A DNA stretch of 5,401 nucleotides from Moraxellaceae bacterium (GTDB taxonomy: Bacteria; Pseudomonadota; Gammaproteobacteria; Pseudomonadales; Moraxellaceae): positions 1-5,401 of the forward strand of contig JASLCO010000385.1 of NCBI GenBank assembly GCA_030146505.1. The letters run 5' to 3'. The notes below the pieces were generated by a model. The model was not told the origin of the DNA. It saw only the letters and a program-made list of their open reading frames with translations, and made no database searches. Below, piece after piece: positions 1 through 5,401 of this stretch (its first letter is position 1; the number at the start of each line of letters is the position of its first letter). A program made the position numbers and the translations under genes.

Positions 1-34
1 CCTTTCTCCCAAGGGGAGAAGGAAAAGGCCTTCT
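1..34. repeat. Inverted-repeat region upstream of the first gene
   Basis: Bases 1-10 (CCTTTCTCCC) can pair with 14-22 (GGGAGAAGG) in a 9-bp stem with one bulged T and a 3-base loop. A competing 6-bp stem, AGAAGG (17-22) with CCTTCT (29-34), puts the likely ribosome binding sequence AAAAGG (23-28) in its loop. CT-rich/GA-rich palindromes of this kind are common between genes in proteobacteria and often end the preceding transcript. The left neighbour is outside the window, so it could be a terminator, a dispersed repeat or chance. Confidence 0.3.
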
Positions 35-37
35 GAA

Positions 38-700
38 ATGCCCATGCACGAAAAACTCACCGCAGAAATCCGCAAGACCCTTTCTGCCGCCCGCATCGTG
101 CCCGTGACCTTGCCGGATTGCAGCGGCCTCAGCCTCTACCTGCTGGGCGACGATTTTCCACGTGCGCCGCTGTCCCCCGCCGACATGGAAGCCGCGCTCA
201 ACGAACCCGCCTACTGGATTTTCTGCTGGGCATCGGGCTTGGCACTGGCACGGAAAATCCTGCGCGAGCCGGAAATTGTTCGCGGCAAAAAGATTCTGGA
301 TTTCGGCGCCGGCTCCGGCGTGGTGGCCTGTGCTGCCATCATGGCAGGCGCCCGCGAGGTGGTGGCCTGCGATATAGATCCGGCCTCGCTTGCGGCCACC
401 GCCGCCAATGCCACACTCAATGACGTAGAAGTACGGCTGGCCGACGATTTCTTTGCGCTGCGGGAAGATTTTGACCTGGTGCTGGCAGCAGACGTGCTCT
501 ATGACAAGGCCAACCATCATTTCCTGGCTGCTTTTCTTGAGCGCGCACCCGAAGTTATGGTGGCCGATTCACGAGTCAGGAATCTGCAGGTGCCGCCCTA
601 CGTGCTCACTGGCGAAGAAGAGGCAGGTACACTGCCCGATCTCAACGAGTTCGATGAATTCCGCCGCGTGCGCTTTTATCAGGCACGGCGCCGCAGCTAA
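38..700 (+). CDS. Class I SAM-dependent methyltransferase, protein-lysine methyltransferase-like (NNT1/EFM7/ETFBKMT group)
   Basis: Complete 220-residue cytoplasmic protein with a Rossmann-type methyltransferase core. What is seen: the N-terminal motif PAYWIFCWASGLALAR (residues 57-72), the SAM-binding glycine motif ILDFGAGSG (86-94), an acidic pair in CDID (111-114) at the end of strand 2, which normally contacts the SAM ribose, and VLAADVLYD (148-156) at motif IV. The tryptophan-rich stretch before motif I and the AADVLYD form are typical of family-16 methyltransferases, which include the electron-transfer-flavoprotein beta-subunit lysine methyltransferase and proteins annotated as nicotinamide N-methyltransferases. 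The protein substrate cannot be read from the sequence. The ATG at 38 is preferred over the in-frame ATG at 44 because AAAAGG (23-28) sits 9 bases before it. The gene is GC-rich (44 of 60 bases in 301-360). It is separated by 210 bases from the next gene and shows no functional link to it. Confidence 0.88.
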   Translation: MPMHEKLTAEIRKTLSAARIVPVTLPDCSGLSLYLLGDDFPRAPLSPADMEAALNEPAYWIFCWASGLALARKILREPEIVRGKKILDFGAGSGVVACAAIMAGAREVVACDIDPASLAATAANATLNDVEVRLADDFFALREDFDLVLAADVLYDKANHHFLAAFLERAPEVMVADSRVRNLQVPPYVLTGEEEAGTLPDLNEFDEFRRVRFYQARRRS

Positions 701-910
701 CTGCCAGGGCATCCCTTTTGCTTGTAGGCCAGGCTTCAGCCCGACCTGCGCAGGCCCATGCAACTCCAGTCGCAAAGCAGTTCACACCTTGCCGGAACAG
801 GCGCAAGCCAAACCAGTCCCTCAGTGACAGGCACATGGACAATCCGGGAGCCGGCAGGCAGACTCCGGTCTTGTTCGCCGGCCCCTGTGCACCATCATCC
901 ATAAGAAAGC
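701..910. other. Intergenic gap between methyltransferase and TonB genes
   Basis: No credible gene lies in this gap. It holds a REP-like palindrome (724-746), a perfect 10-bp palindrome CCTGCGCAGG (745-754) abutting it, and a weak stem of four pairs, AGGG (706-709) with CCCT (713-716), followed by three more T. That stem is too small to call a terminator alone but may act together with the REP hairpin to end the upstream transcript. I found no convincing -35/-10 pair for the TonB gene. Its ribosome binding site is also weak: AAGAAAG (903-909) lies almost directly before the ATG at 911. Confidence 0.6.
724..746 (+). repeat. REP-like extragenic palindrome, copy 1
   Basis: A GTAG tetranucleotide (724-727) leads into an imperfect palindrome whose arms (727-734 and 739-746) enclose the loop TTCA. 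Two of eight arm positions are mismatched (C729/A744 and A731/C742). The GTAG foot followed by a GC-rich palindrome is the known layout of REP elements mobilised by REP-associated tyrosine transposases (RAYTs). It starts 23 bases after the stop of the upstream gene. A second copy in the same orientation lies at 1809-1831. Confidence 0.65.
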
Positions 911-1783
911 ATGTCCGCGTCCGCTACCGTCTCCACCTCCGACCGCCTTTCCTTCACGATTTTCGTGGCGGCCATCTTCCATGCCATCCTGATTTTCGGC
1001 GTGGTCTTCACCGCTCCCCGGCTCAAGCTGCCCCAGGTCATGGAAGTCACTCTGGCCCAGCATCGCAGTCTGGATGCCGACAAAAACGCCGATTTCCTGG
1101 CCGACGCCAACCAGCGCGGCAGCGGTGTGCTGGACAAGGCAGCCCTGGTCACCAGCCCGCATCAATCGCGTTTTCATGCCGAGCGCATCAACGAGATACA
1201 ACCTGAAGAAAGACAGGCCGCCAGCCGCGCCTCGTCCGCCGCAAGCCGACAAGTGATTTCCACCACCGCCAAATCCAGCACGCAGTTCAATTCACGCAAG
1301 GCCGAACAGGAACACCAGGAACAGATGGAAGCCCGCCAGGCCCAGCTGGCCACGGCCTGGCAGTCAGATGAAATTGCCAGCCTGGAAGCACGCCTCGCCG
1401 CCAAGAAACAGGCCTACGCGAAACGCCCGCGCGTGCGCACAGTCTCCACGGTTTCCACGAAATATGATCGCGACGCCGCCTATGTAGACGCTTTTCGCTC
1501 GCGCGTGGAAGAAATCGGCAACAAGAACTATCCCCAGTTGGCCCGACAGAAGAAAATCACCGGCAATGTGCGCCTCATGGTGTCCATACTCGCCACCGGC
1601 CAGGTCAAGGAAATCATCGTGCTGAAATCCTCCGGCTATCCCGTGCTGGATGAAGCCGCCCGCCAGAGCGTGCGCCTCGCCGAACCCTTCCAGCCCTTCC
1701 CCGCCGCCATCCGCCAGGACACCGACATCCTGCAGATCATCCGCACCTGGAAATTCTCGGACAGGCTGTCTTCGGAGAGTTGA
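911..1783 (+). CDS. TonB-family energy transducer
   Basis: Complete 290-residue inner-membrane protein. TonB proteins carry energy from the proton motive force, through ExbB/ExbD, to outer-membrane receptors for siderophores, cobalamin and similar ligands. What is seen: a short cytoplasmic N terminus, one hydrophobic helix at about residues 14-34 containing a histidine (H24), a long charged middle region, and a C-terminal TonB domain at about 190-283. That domain shows YVDAFRSRVEEIGNKNYP (191-208), the strand region GNVRLMVSILATGQVKEI (218-235), SSGYPVLDEAA (240-250), a PFQPFP stretch (259-264) and the closing TWKF (279-282). The usual proline-rich spacer is absent. Residues 131-172 are rich in E, Q, K, R and A and look like a coiled coil. 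H24 matches the membrane histidine of E. coli TonB (H20), but the serine four residues earlier is alanine (A20). No exbB, exbD or receptor gene is visible. GC-rich (39 of 60 bases in 1081-1140). Confidence 0.9.
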   Translation: MSASATVSTSDRLSFTIFVAAIFHAILIFGVVFTAPRLKLPQVMEVTLAQHRSLDADKNADFLADANQRGSGVLDKAALVTSPHQSRFHAERINEIQPEERQAASRASSAASRQVISTTAKSSTQFNSRKAEQEHQEQMEARQAQLATAWQSDEIASLEARLAAKKQAYAKRPRVRTVSTVSTKYDRDAAYVDAFRSRVEEIGNKNYPQLARQKKITGNVRLMVSILATGQVKEIIVLKSSGYPVLDEAARQSVRLAEPFQPFPAAIRQDTDILQIIRTWKFSDRLSSES

Positions 1784-1808
1784 GCGGGCGTGAACGGCTG
1801 TAGTTTTT

Positions 1809-1831
1809 GTAGATCGGATTTCAGCCCGACA
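1809..1831 (+). repeat. REP-like extragenic palindrome, copy 2
   Basis: GTAG (1809-1812) followed by a palindrome with arms at about 1813-1819 and 1824-1830 around the loop TTCA. The arms contain mismatches A1813/C1830 and A1818/C1825 and one G-T wobble. Compared with copy 1 over 22 bases (724-745), 17 are identical, including the shared TTCAGCCCGAC, and all five differences are transitions. It begins 25 bases after the TonB stop, almost the same spacing as copy 1 from its upstream gene. A T-run (1804-1808) precedes it. A role in 3'-end mRNA protection or termination is plausible but is inference. Confidence 0.65.
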
Positions 1832-1916
1832 CCAACATTGAGTCAGAAGATCTGCACCATTGCAAACATCCGAATCAATATCAGTAGAAGATTCATTAAA
1901 GACAGATAAGCACTCG

Positions 1917-1948
1917 TTGCATTTCGTCAAATAATCACAAGTTAGAAT
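1917..1948 (+). promoter_or_regulatory. Weak candidate promoter for the downstream three-gene unit
   Basis: TTGCAT (1917-1922) resembles a sigma-70 -35 box and TAGAAT (1943-1948) a -10 box. The spacer is 20 bases, longer than the usual 16-18, so this is tentative. The region from about 1840 to 1950 is clearly more AT-rich than the preceding gene and is the natural place for a promoter, since a REP palindrome separates it from the TonB gene. No operator or riboswitch was recognised in this 185-base gap. Confidence 0.25.
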
Positions 1949-1955
1949 GGGCTTC

Positions 1956-1960
1956 AGGAG
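1956..1960 (+). promoter_or_regulatory. Shine-Dalgarno sequence fixing the start of the membrane protein gene
   Basis: AGGAG lies 8 bases before the ATG at 1969. It is the best ribosome binding site in the window and decides this start over the later in-frame ATGs at 1981 and 1993. Confidence 0.7.
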
Positions 1961-1968
1961 CGAGAAGA

Positions 1969-3906
1969 ATGTTGCAAGCGATGCGATCACGCATGCAGTC
2001 GCTGGCTGGTTTGCTGGCACTTTACGTACTGGCACTTAGTTGGGTCGTATATGCAGGCAAGGACATTAACTGGGACCAAATCAATTACCACCTGTATGCG
2101 CCGCATTTGTGGTGGCATGATCGATTGGCACAGGACTACTATGCGGGCAGCATCCAGTCTTATCTAAACCCTCTGTCCTATCTGCCATTTTATGCCATGG
2201 TAATGGCAGACTGGAATGATCTTGTCATTGCCTGTGTTTTGGCAACGTTGCAATTTGGCGGGATAGTGGCTATATGGAAGCTCTACCCACGCCTTGTCCC
2301 CGAAGCATTTGCTACGCACAAGGGCTGGCGCTTTTTGGCATGTTTTCTGGGCTTCCTCTCACCGATTTATCTAGTGGAGCTTGGCAACTCCTTTAGTGAA
2401 AATCTGAGCGGCATGCTGGTGTTATTCTCTCTGCTCTATATTCTCCCAAACCAGGGTTCTTCCATTCGTCACCGCGCTCTCTTTGTGGGCGGCTTGCTGA
2501 TGGGAGCTGCTACGGCACTCAAGCTCACCAATGGTATTTTTCCTATTGCGGCCTTGCCATTGCTGGCATCGTCAAGGGTGAATGACCAACGTTCCATATT
2601 GAAATCCTACGCAGCATTTCTGGGAGGTTGTGCAACTGCATTTATACTTTTCCAAGGCTACTTCAGTTGGCGTTTATGGCAACAATTCAACAATCCGTTC
2701 TTCCCCTTCTTTAATAATATTTTCAAATCACCTGATTTCCTGCAAGAAGGTATTCAGGACAAGATGTTCCTTGGAAAAGGATTTTGGGGATTCTTTACCC
2801 TTCCCTGGGATTTGATGAAGTGGCGCAGATATATCTACATGGAAACTGCCGCCGCAGATAGTCGATTAATGGCATTGGCCCTTTTAGGCATAGCCTGCGC
2901 GTTGACTCATGTGTGGAGACGTTGGCAGGGCCAGGCACGCAATGCTGTTTCTGTACCAGATGAACTTATTCTCACAAGCTGGTTTTTTATCATCGGCCTA
3001 GCGCTTTGGGCGTGGACTACACATATTGGCCGCTATGCCATACCGCTGTGGCTGCTATTGGGCCTGCTACTGGTCGCTTGGTTGTTACGGCTTTTACCTC
3101 ACCGGCAAGACTGGGCCGTATTGCTTGTTGTGGCGGTTATTGGAATACAAAGCCTGCTGAACCTGTGCATCAATGCCAAGCGATGGTCACCATTTGGCTA
3201 TACGGGAAAATGGTACGAACTGGATCTGCCTGCGGTAGCCAAAACAAATAATGCTCTGTTTCTGACAATGCAAAATCTTTCGCCCTCTTTTTTGGTCCCT
3301 TATTTGCCTGAAGATGCCTCATTTGCAAATATCGTTAATCGGCAATTTGTTGCTCCTACTGGCGAGCACATATCGCCAAAATTTGGAAAATTACTTCGTC
3401 ACAAAAATCCCATTTTCTTATTAACACTCAATGACACATCTGACATGGAAATCGTAGAGGGTGAATTGAAAACACGAAACGCTGCAATTGCCATGTACGG
3501 CCTCACCTTTAAATCCTGCGAGATAGGGGCTGCGCACTTCCGACAGCACGGTACTGATACGCCTTTCAATTACGCATTAATCTTCTGTCCTCTAAAGCGA
3601 CTAGAGAAGGCCGAAACATACACTGCCATTGCATTTGCAAACAAGCAGGATGCCGTATTTGCGCGTATTGAATCTTCTTGCCCCGAGTGGTTCAGCCCTT
3701 CTGGAATACAAACAGTCAATAATGGGCAGATATGGTGGCGCGATTACTTTAATACACGTAGCAGCATAGGCATTGATCAAAGTGGCAAGGTATATGGCAG
3801 CGCACAGGGAGGGCCCAATGGCCTGTATCTGGGGAACGTAAAAGAAATCATGCATGGCGCCGTGATTAAATGCCCTGCACCTGTCACAACCAGATATGGC
3901 AGTTGA
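1969..3906 (+). CDS. Polytopic membrane protein, probable GT-C-type glycosyltransferase with soluble C-terminal domain
   Basis: Complete 645-residue protein. Hydrophobic segments lie at about residues 11-29, 84-103, 121-137, 145-160, 170-200 (one or two), 213-230, 300-316, 332-350, 357-374 and 381-398, roughly ten helices, followed by a soluble region of about 245 residues (403-645). The basic N terminus suggests it is cytoplasmic, which places the first loop (30-75) in the periplasm. That loop carries NWDQINYHLYAP (34-45); GT-C enzymes such as the ArnT/PMT group place a catalytic acidic residue in this loop, so D36 is a candidate. NPFFPFFNNIFKSPDF (242-257) is a further striking motif, and I recall similar NP-FPF-N stretches in uncharacterised proteins of this kind. 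The C-terminal region looks beta-rich and has four cysteines (517, 540, 571, 635). I recognise no exact family. Its companions, a methyltransferase and a polyprenyl-phosphate sugar synthase-like enzyme, support a role in transferring a lipid-linked sugar on the periplasmic face. A polymerase or flippase-like function is the main alternative. The membrane part is AT-rich in places (21 of 60 bases GC in 2701-2760). Confidence 0.72.
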   Translation: MLQAMRSRMQSLAGLLALYVLALSWVVYAGKDINWDQINYHLYAPHLWWHDRLAQDYYAGSIQSYLNPLSYLPFYAMVMADWNDLVIACVLATLQFGGIVAIWKLYPRLVPEAFATHKGWRFLACFLGFLSPIYLVELGNSFSENLSGMLVLFSLLYILPNQGSSIRHRALFVGGLLMGAATALKLTNGIFPIAALPLLASSRVNDQRSILKSYAAFLGGCATAFILFQGYFSWRLWQQFNNPFFPFFNNIFKSPDFLQEGIQDKMFLGKGFWGFFTLPWDLMKWRRYIYMETAAADSRLMALALLGIACALTHVWRRWQGQARNAVSVPDELILTSWFFIIGLALWAWTTHIGRYAIPLWLLLGLLLVAWLLRLLPHRQDWAVLLVVAVIGIQSLLNLCINAKRWSPFGYTGKWYELDLPAVAKTNNALFLTMQNLSPSFLVPYLPEDASFANIVNRQFVAPTGEHISPKFGKLLRHKNPIFLLTLNDTSDMEIVEGELKTRNAAIAMYGLTFKSCEIGAAHFRQHGTDTPFNYALIFCPLKRLEKAETYTAIAFANKQDAVFARIESSCPEWFSPSGIQTVNNGQIWWRDYFNTRSSIGIDQSGKVYGSAQGGPNGLYLGNVKEIMHGAVIKCPAPVTTRYGS

Positions 3907-4640
3907 TGCTAATGAGCACAAGAAATAGCCACCATCAAACGGCCGATCAAACATCCTATGCTGCGCCAGAGTTATTGATGCGAACGGGTGAAGATCTTCC
4001 ACGTTATCAAGACTGGATTGCTGAATTGTTCGTACGGGAAGCCCATCGAATCAAGGCGCGCAGGGTTCTGGACTTTGGGGCTGGCACGGGAGATCTCGCA
4101 TCGCGATTCAGCAAGAAGGCAGAGCTCTCACCCCAACTTCTGGAAATTGATGCAGCGTTGCGTGAGATTTGTATATCACGGAACTTTGTTGTCCATGCCA
4201 AGATAGAGGAGGTTCCTGACCAACAAGACTTTATATATAGCTCCAATGTGCTGGAACATATTGAAGACGATCAGGAAGCCATCAATACCTTGGCAGCCAA
4301 ACTGCGCTCTGGAGGCAAGCTGGCGCTTTATTTGCCAGCCAACATGTGCCTTTGGACACGGATGGACGATATCGTTGGACACTTCAGGCGTTATGAGCGC
4401 ACCTGCCTACGCGCATTGCTTGAGCAGGCTGGGCTGGAAGTCGAACAGATGAACTATCGAGACTCTTTGGGTGCGATAGTGACGCTTTTGTACCGATACC
4501 TTCCGAATCGCGATGGCCAACCATCCAGCAGCTCACTCAAGCTGTATGACCGAGTTATTTTTCCCTTATCACGGCTATTGGATTTTTTCCTTCATGGCAC
4601 ATTAGGAAAGAACATATTTATTGTTGCCAGGAAACCATAA
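3906..4640 (+). CDS. Class I SAM-dependent methyltransferase, surface-glycan-cluster type
   Basis: Complete cytoplasmic protein of 244 residues from the start chosen here. What is seen: glycine motif RVLDFGAGTG (53-62), an acidic residue after strand 2 (LLEID, E80), SSNVLEHIEDD (112-122) at motif IV, and SGGKLALYLP (135-144) for the next strand. GHFRRYERTCLRALLEQAG (158-176) is characteristic of Methyltransf_11/23-type enzymes found beside glycosyltransferases. Reaction: methyl transfer from SAM to an unidentified substrate; a sugar or lipid-linked intermediate is inferred only from the neighbours. Start: the ATG at 3906 shares its A with the TGA stop of the preceding gene (TGATG), which suggests translational coupling. 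The ATG at 3912 is equally possible. The in-frame ATG at 3870 would give a 37-base overlap and an unconvincing N-terminal extension. No strong Shine-Dalgarno precedes any of them, in keeping with coupling. Confidence 0.85.
   Translation: MLMSTRNSHHQTADQTSYAAPELLMRTGEDLPRYQDWIAELFVREAHRIKARRVLDFGAGTGDLASRFSKKAELSPQLLEIDAALREICISRNFVVHAKIEEVPDQQDFIYSSNVLEHIEDDQEAINTLAAKLRSGGKLALYLPANMCLWTRMDDIVGHFRRYERTCLRALLEQAGLEVEQMNYRDSLGAIVTLLYRYLPNRDGQPSSSSLKLYDRVIFPLSRLLDFFLHGTLGKNIFIVARKP
4629..4634 (+). promoter_or_regulatory. Ribosome binding site for the family 2 glycosyltransferase
   Basis: AGGAAA lies inside the last codons of the methyltransferase, 5 bases before the ATG at 4640. With the TAATG stop/start overlap it fixes the start of the last gene and indicates coupled translation. 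Confidence 0.6.
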
Positions 4641-5401
4641 TGAACGACACGCTCAGGGTTGCGCTGGTAGTGCCTTGCTATAACGAAGCGGATGGCATAG
4701 CTGCGGTATTGGCAGAGTACCGCTCTGCATGGCCGGCAATAGAACTGCATGTCTTCGACAATGACTCCACGGACAATACCGCCACCGTGGCACTCGCCTC
4801 TGGCGCTACCGTCCACAAGGTCGGCCTGCGCGGCAAAGGCAATGTTGTTCGACGCATATTTGCTGATGTAGATGCCGATATTTATGTTTTAACCGACGGA
4901 GACTTGACTTATTCGGCCGCTCACTTGGCCGAGCATATACAGCAAATGCATACGGAGGAGCTGGATATGATTGTCGGTCGCCGGGTGGATGACGATGGTG
5001 ACAGCGAGCAGTATCGCAAAGGACATCGTCTGGGTAACTGGCTTCTGACTCAGACTGCACAATGGAGTTTTGGCGGGGCCTTTACCGATATGCTGAGCGG
5101 CTATCGGCTGTTTTCACGCCGCTTTGCCAAATCATTTGCCGCACACAGCCGTGGCTTTGAAATTGAAACCGAACTGACTGTACATGCCTTGGAATTGCGC
5201 ATGCCGCTTGCAGAAGTTCCGGTTGCTTATCGGGCGCGAGCAGAAGGCTCCAGCAGCAAATTGTCTACTTGGCGTGACGGATGGCGTATTTTACGCACCA
5301 TCGTTCGTCTCCTGACTACCGAAAGACCGCTTTTTACGTTCATGTTGCTGGCCGGAATGTGTATTGTTACTGCGCTATCCCTCGGGCTCCCTGTGGTGAC
5401 A
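4640..5401 (+). CDS. Family 2 glycosyltransferase, dolichyl/polyprenyl-phosphate sugar synthase-like (partial, 3' end missing)
   Basis: The open frame runs to the window edge, giving 254 residues without a stop. What is seen: VPCYNE (11-16) at the first nucleotide-binding strand, DNDSTDNT (40-47), RGKGNVVRR (64-72), the metal-binding DXD motif as TDGDLTY (85-91), GRR (113-115), MLSGYRLFSRRF (151-162), RGFEIETELT (171-180), and EVPVAYRARAEGSSSKLS (192-209) followed by TWRDGWRI. The FEIETELT and EVPV-YR-R---SKLS-WRDG stretches are hallmarks of the DPM1/GtrB/ArnC-like group, which moves a sugar from a nucleotide donor to a polyprenyl phosphate on the cytoplasmic membrane face. A hydrophobic segment begins at about residue 231 and continues to the edge, consistent with the membrane helices that GtrB-type enzymes carry after the catalytic domain. 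The sugar donor cannot be told from the sequence. It overlaps the methyltransferase by one base (TAATG), so it belongs to the same unit as the two genes upstream. Confidence 0.88.
   Translation, partial: MNDTLRVALVVPCYNEADGIAAVLAEYRSAWPAIELHVFDNDSTDNTATVALASGATVHKVGLRGKGNVVRRIFADVDADIYVLTDGDLTYSAAHLAEHIQQMHTEELDMIVGRRVDDDGDSEQYRKGHRLGNWLLTQTAQWSFGGAFTDMLSGYRLFSRRFAKSFAAHSRGFEIETELTVHALELRMPLAEVPVAYRARAEGSSSKLSTWRDGWRILRTIVRLLTTERPLFTFMLLAGMCIVTALSLGLPVVT

Noticed and set aside
642..902. 86-codon open frame on the - strand in the gap before the TonB gene
   Set aside because: It contains the REP palindrome and shows no domain. It looks like a chance frame.
718..1206. 162-codon open frame on the + strand
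   Set aside because: It runs through REP copy 1 and then overlaps the TonB gene in another frame, with low-complexity P/R/H/Q content.
821..1252. 143-codon open frame on the - strand
   Set aside because: It is antisense to the TonB N-terminus, is glycine- and arginine-rich as expected for a shadow in GC-rich DNA, and shows no motif.
1784..1812. Possible intrinsic terminator of the TonB gene before the T-run at 1804-1808
   Set aside because: The sequence before the T-run forms only a few scattered pairs and no continuous GC stem, so I do not call it. The REP hairpin that follows is the better candidate for a 3'-end structure.
1364..2035. 223-codon open frame on the - strand
   Set aside because: It is antisense to the TonB C-terminal domain and crosses the REP palindrome and the AT-rich gap. 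Its translation has no recognisable domain, while the + strand TonB match is clear.
3601..4002. 133-codon open frame on the - strand
   Set aside because: It is antisense across the junction of two well-supported + strand genes and has no motif.

Overview
The window reads as chromosomal DNA of a Gram-negative proteobacterium. The evidence is a TonB-type energy transducer, which requires an outer membrane, an ETFBKMT-like protein methyltransferase of a kind common in proteobacteria, and two REP-type intergenic palindromes with a GTAG foot. A beta- or gammaproteobacterium is my best guess, but nothing here fixes the genus. All supported genes lie on the + strand.

Left part (1-1783): a short inverted repeat at the left edge, a complete class I SAM-dependent methyltransferase gene (38-700) resembling protein-lysine methyltransferases of the NNT1/EFM7/ETFBKMT group, a 210-base gap with a REP-like palindrome, and a complete TonB-family gene (911-1783). 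This TonB has one N-terminal membrane helix, a charged, probably coiled-coil spacer in place of the usual proline-rich one, and a C-terminal TonB domain. A second REP-like palindrome follows it. Both palindromes have the same orientation and start 23-25 bases after a stop codon.

Right part (1969-5401): three tightly packed genes that look like one transcription unit. They encode a 645-residue polytopic membrane protein with the look of a GT-C glycosyltransferase plus a large soluble C-terminal domain, a class I SAM methyltransferase, and a family 2 glycosyltransferase of the dolichyl/polyprenyl-phosphate sugar synthase type that runs off the right edge. The three genes are joined by one-base stop/start overlaps (TGATG, TAATG), and the block begins behind a good Shine-Dalgarno sequence at 1956-1960. 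Sampled blocks in this part are more AT-rich than in the left part, so it may have been acquired separately.

Working model (inference): the family 2 enzyme charges a polyprenyl phosphate carrier with a sugar on the cytoplasmic face, the membrane protein uses that lipid-linked sugar on the periplasmic face, and the methyltransferase modifies the sugar or a related intermediate. This resembles Gtr/Arn-type envelope glycosylation. The acceptor and the sugar cannot be read from the sequence. No RNA genes, CRISPR arrays, insertion sequences or phage genes were seen.
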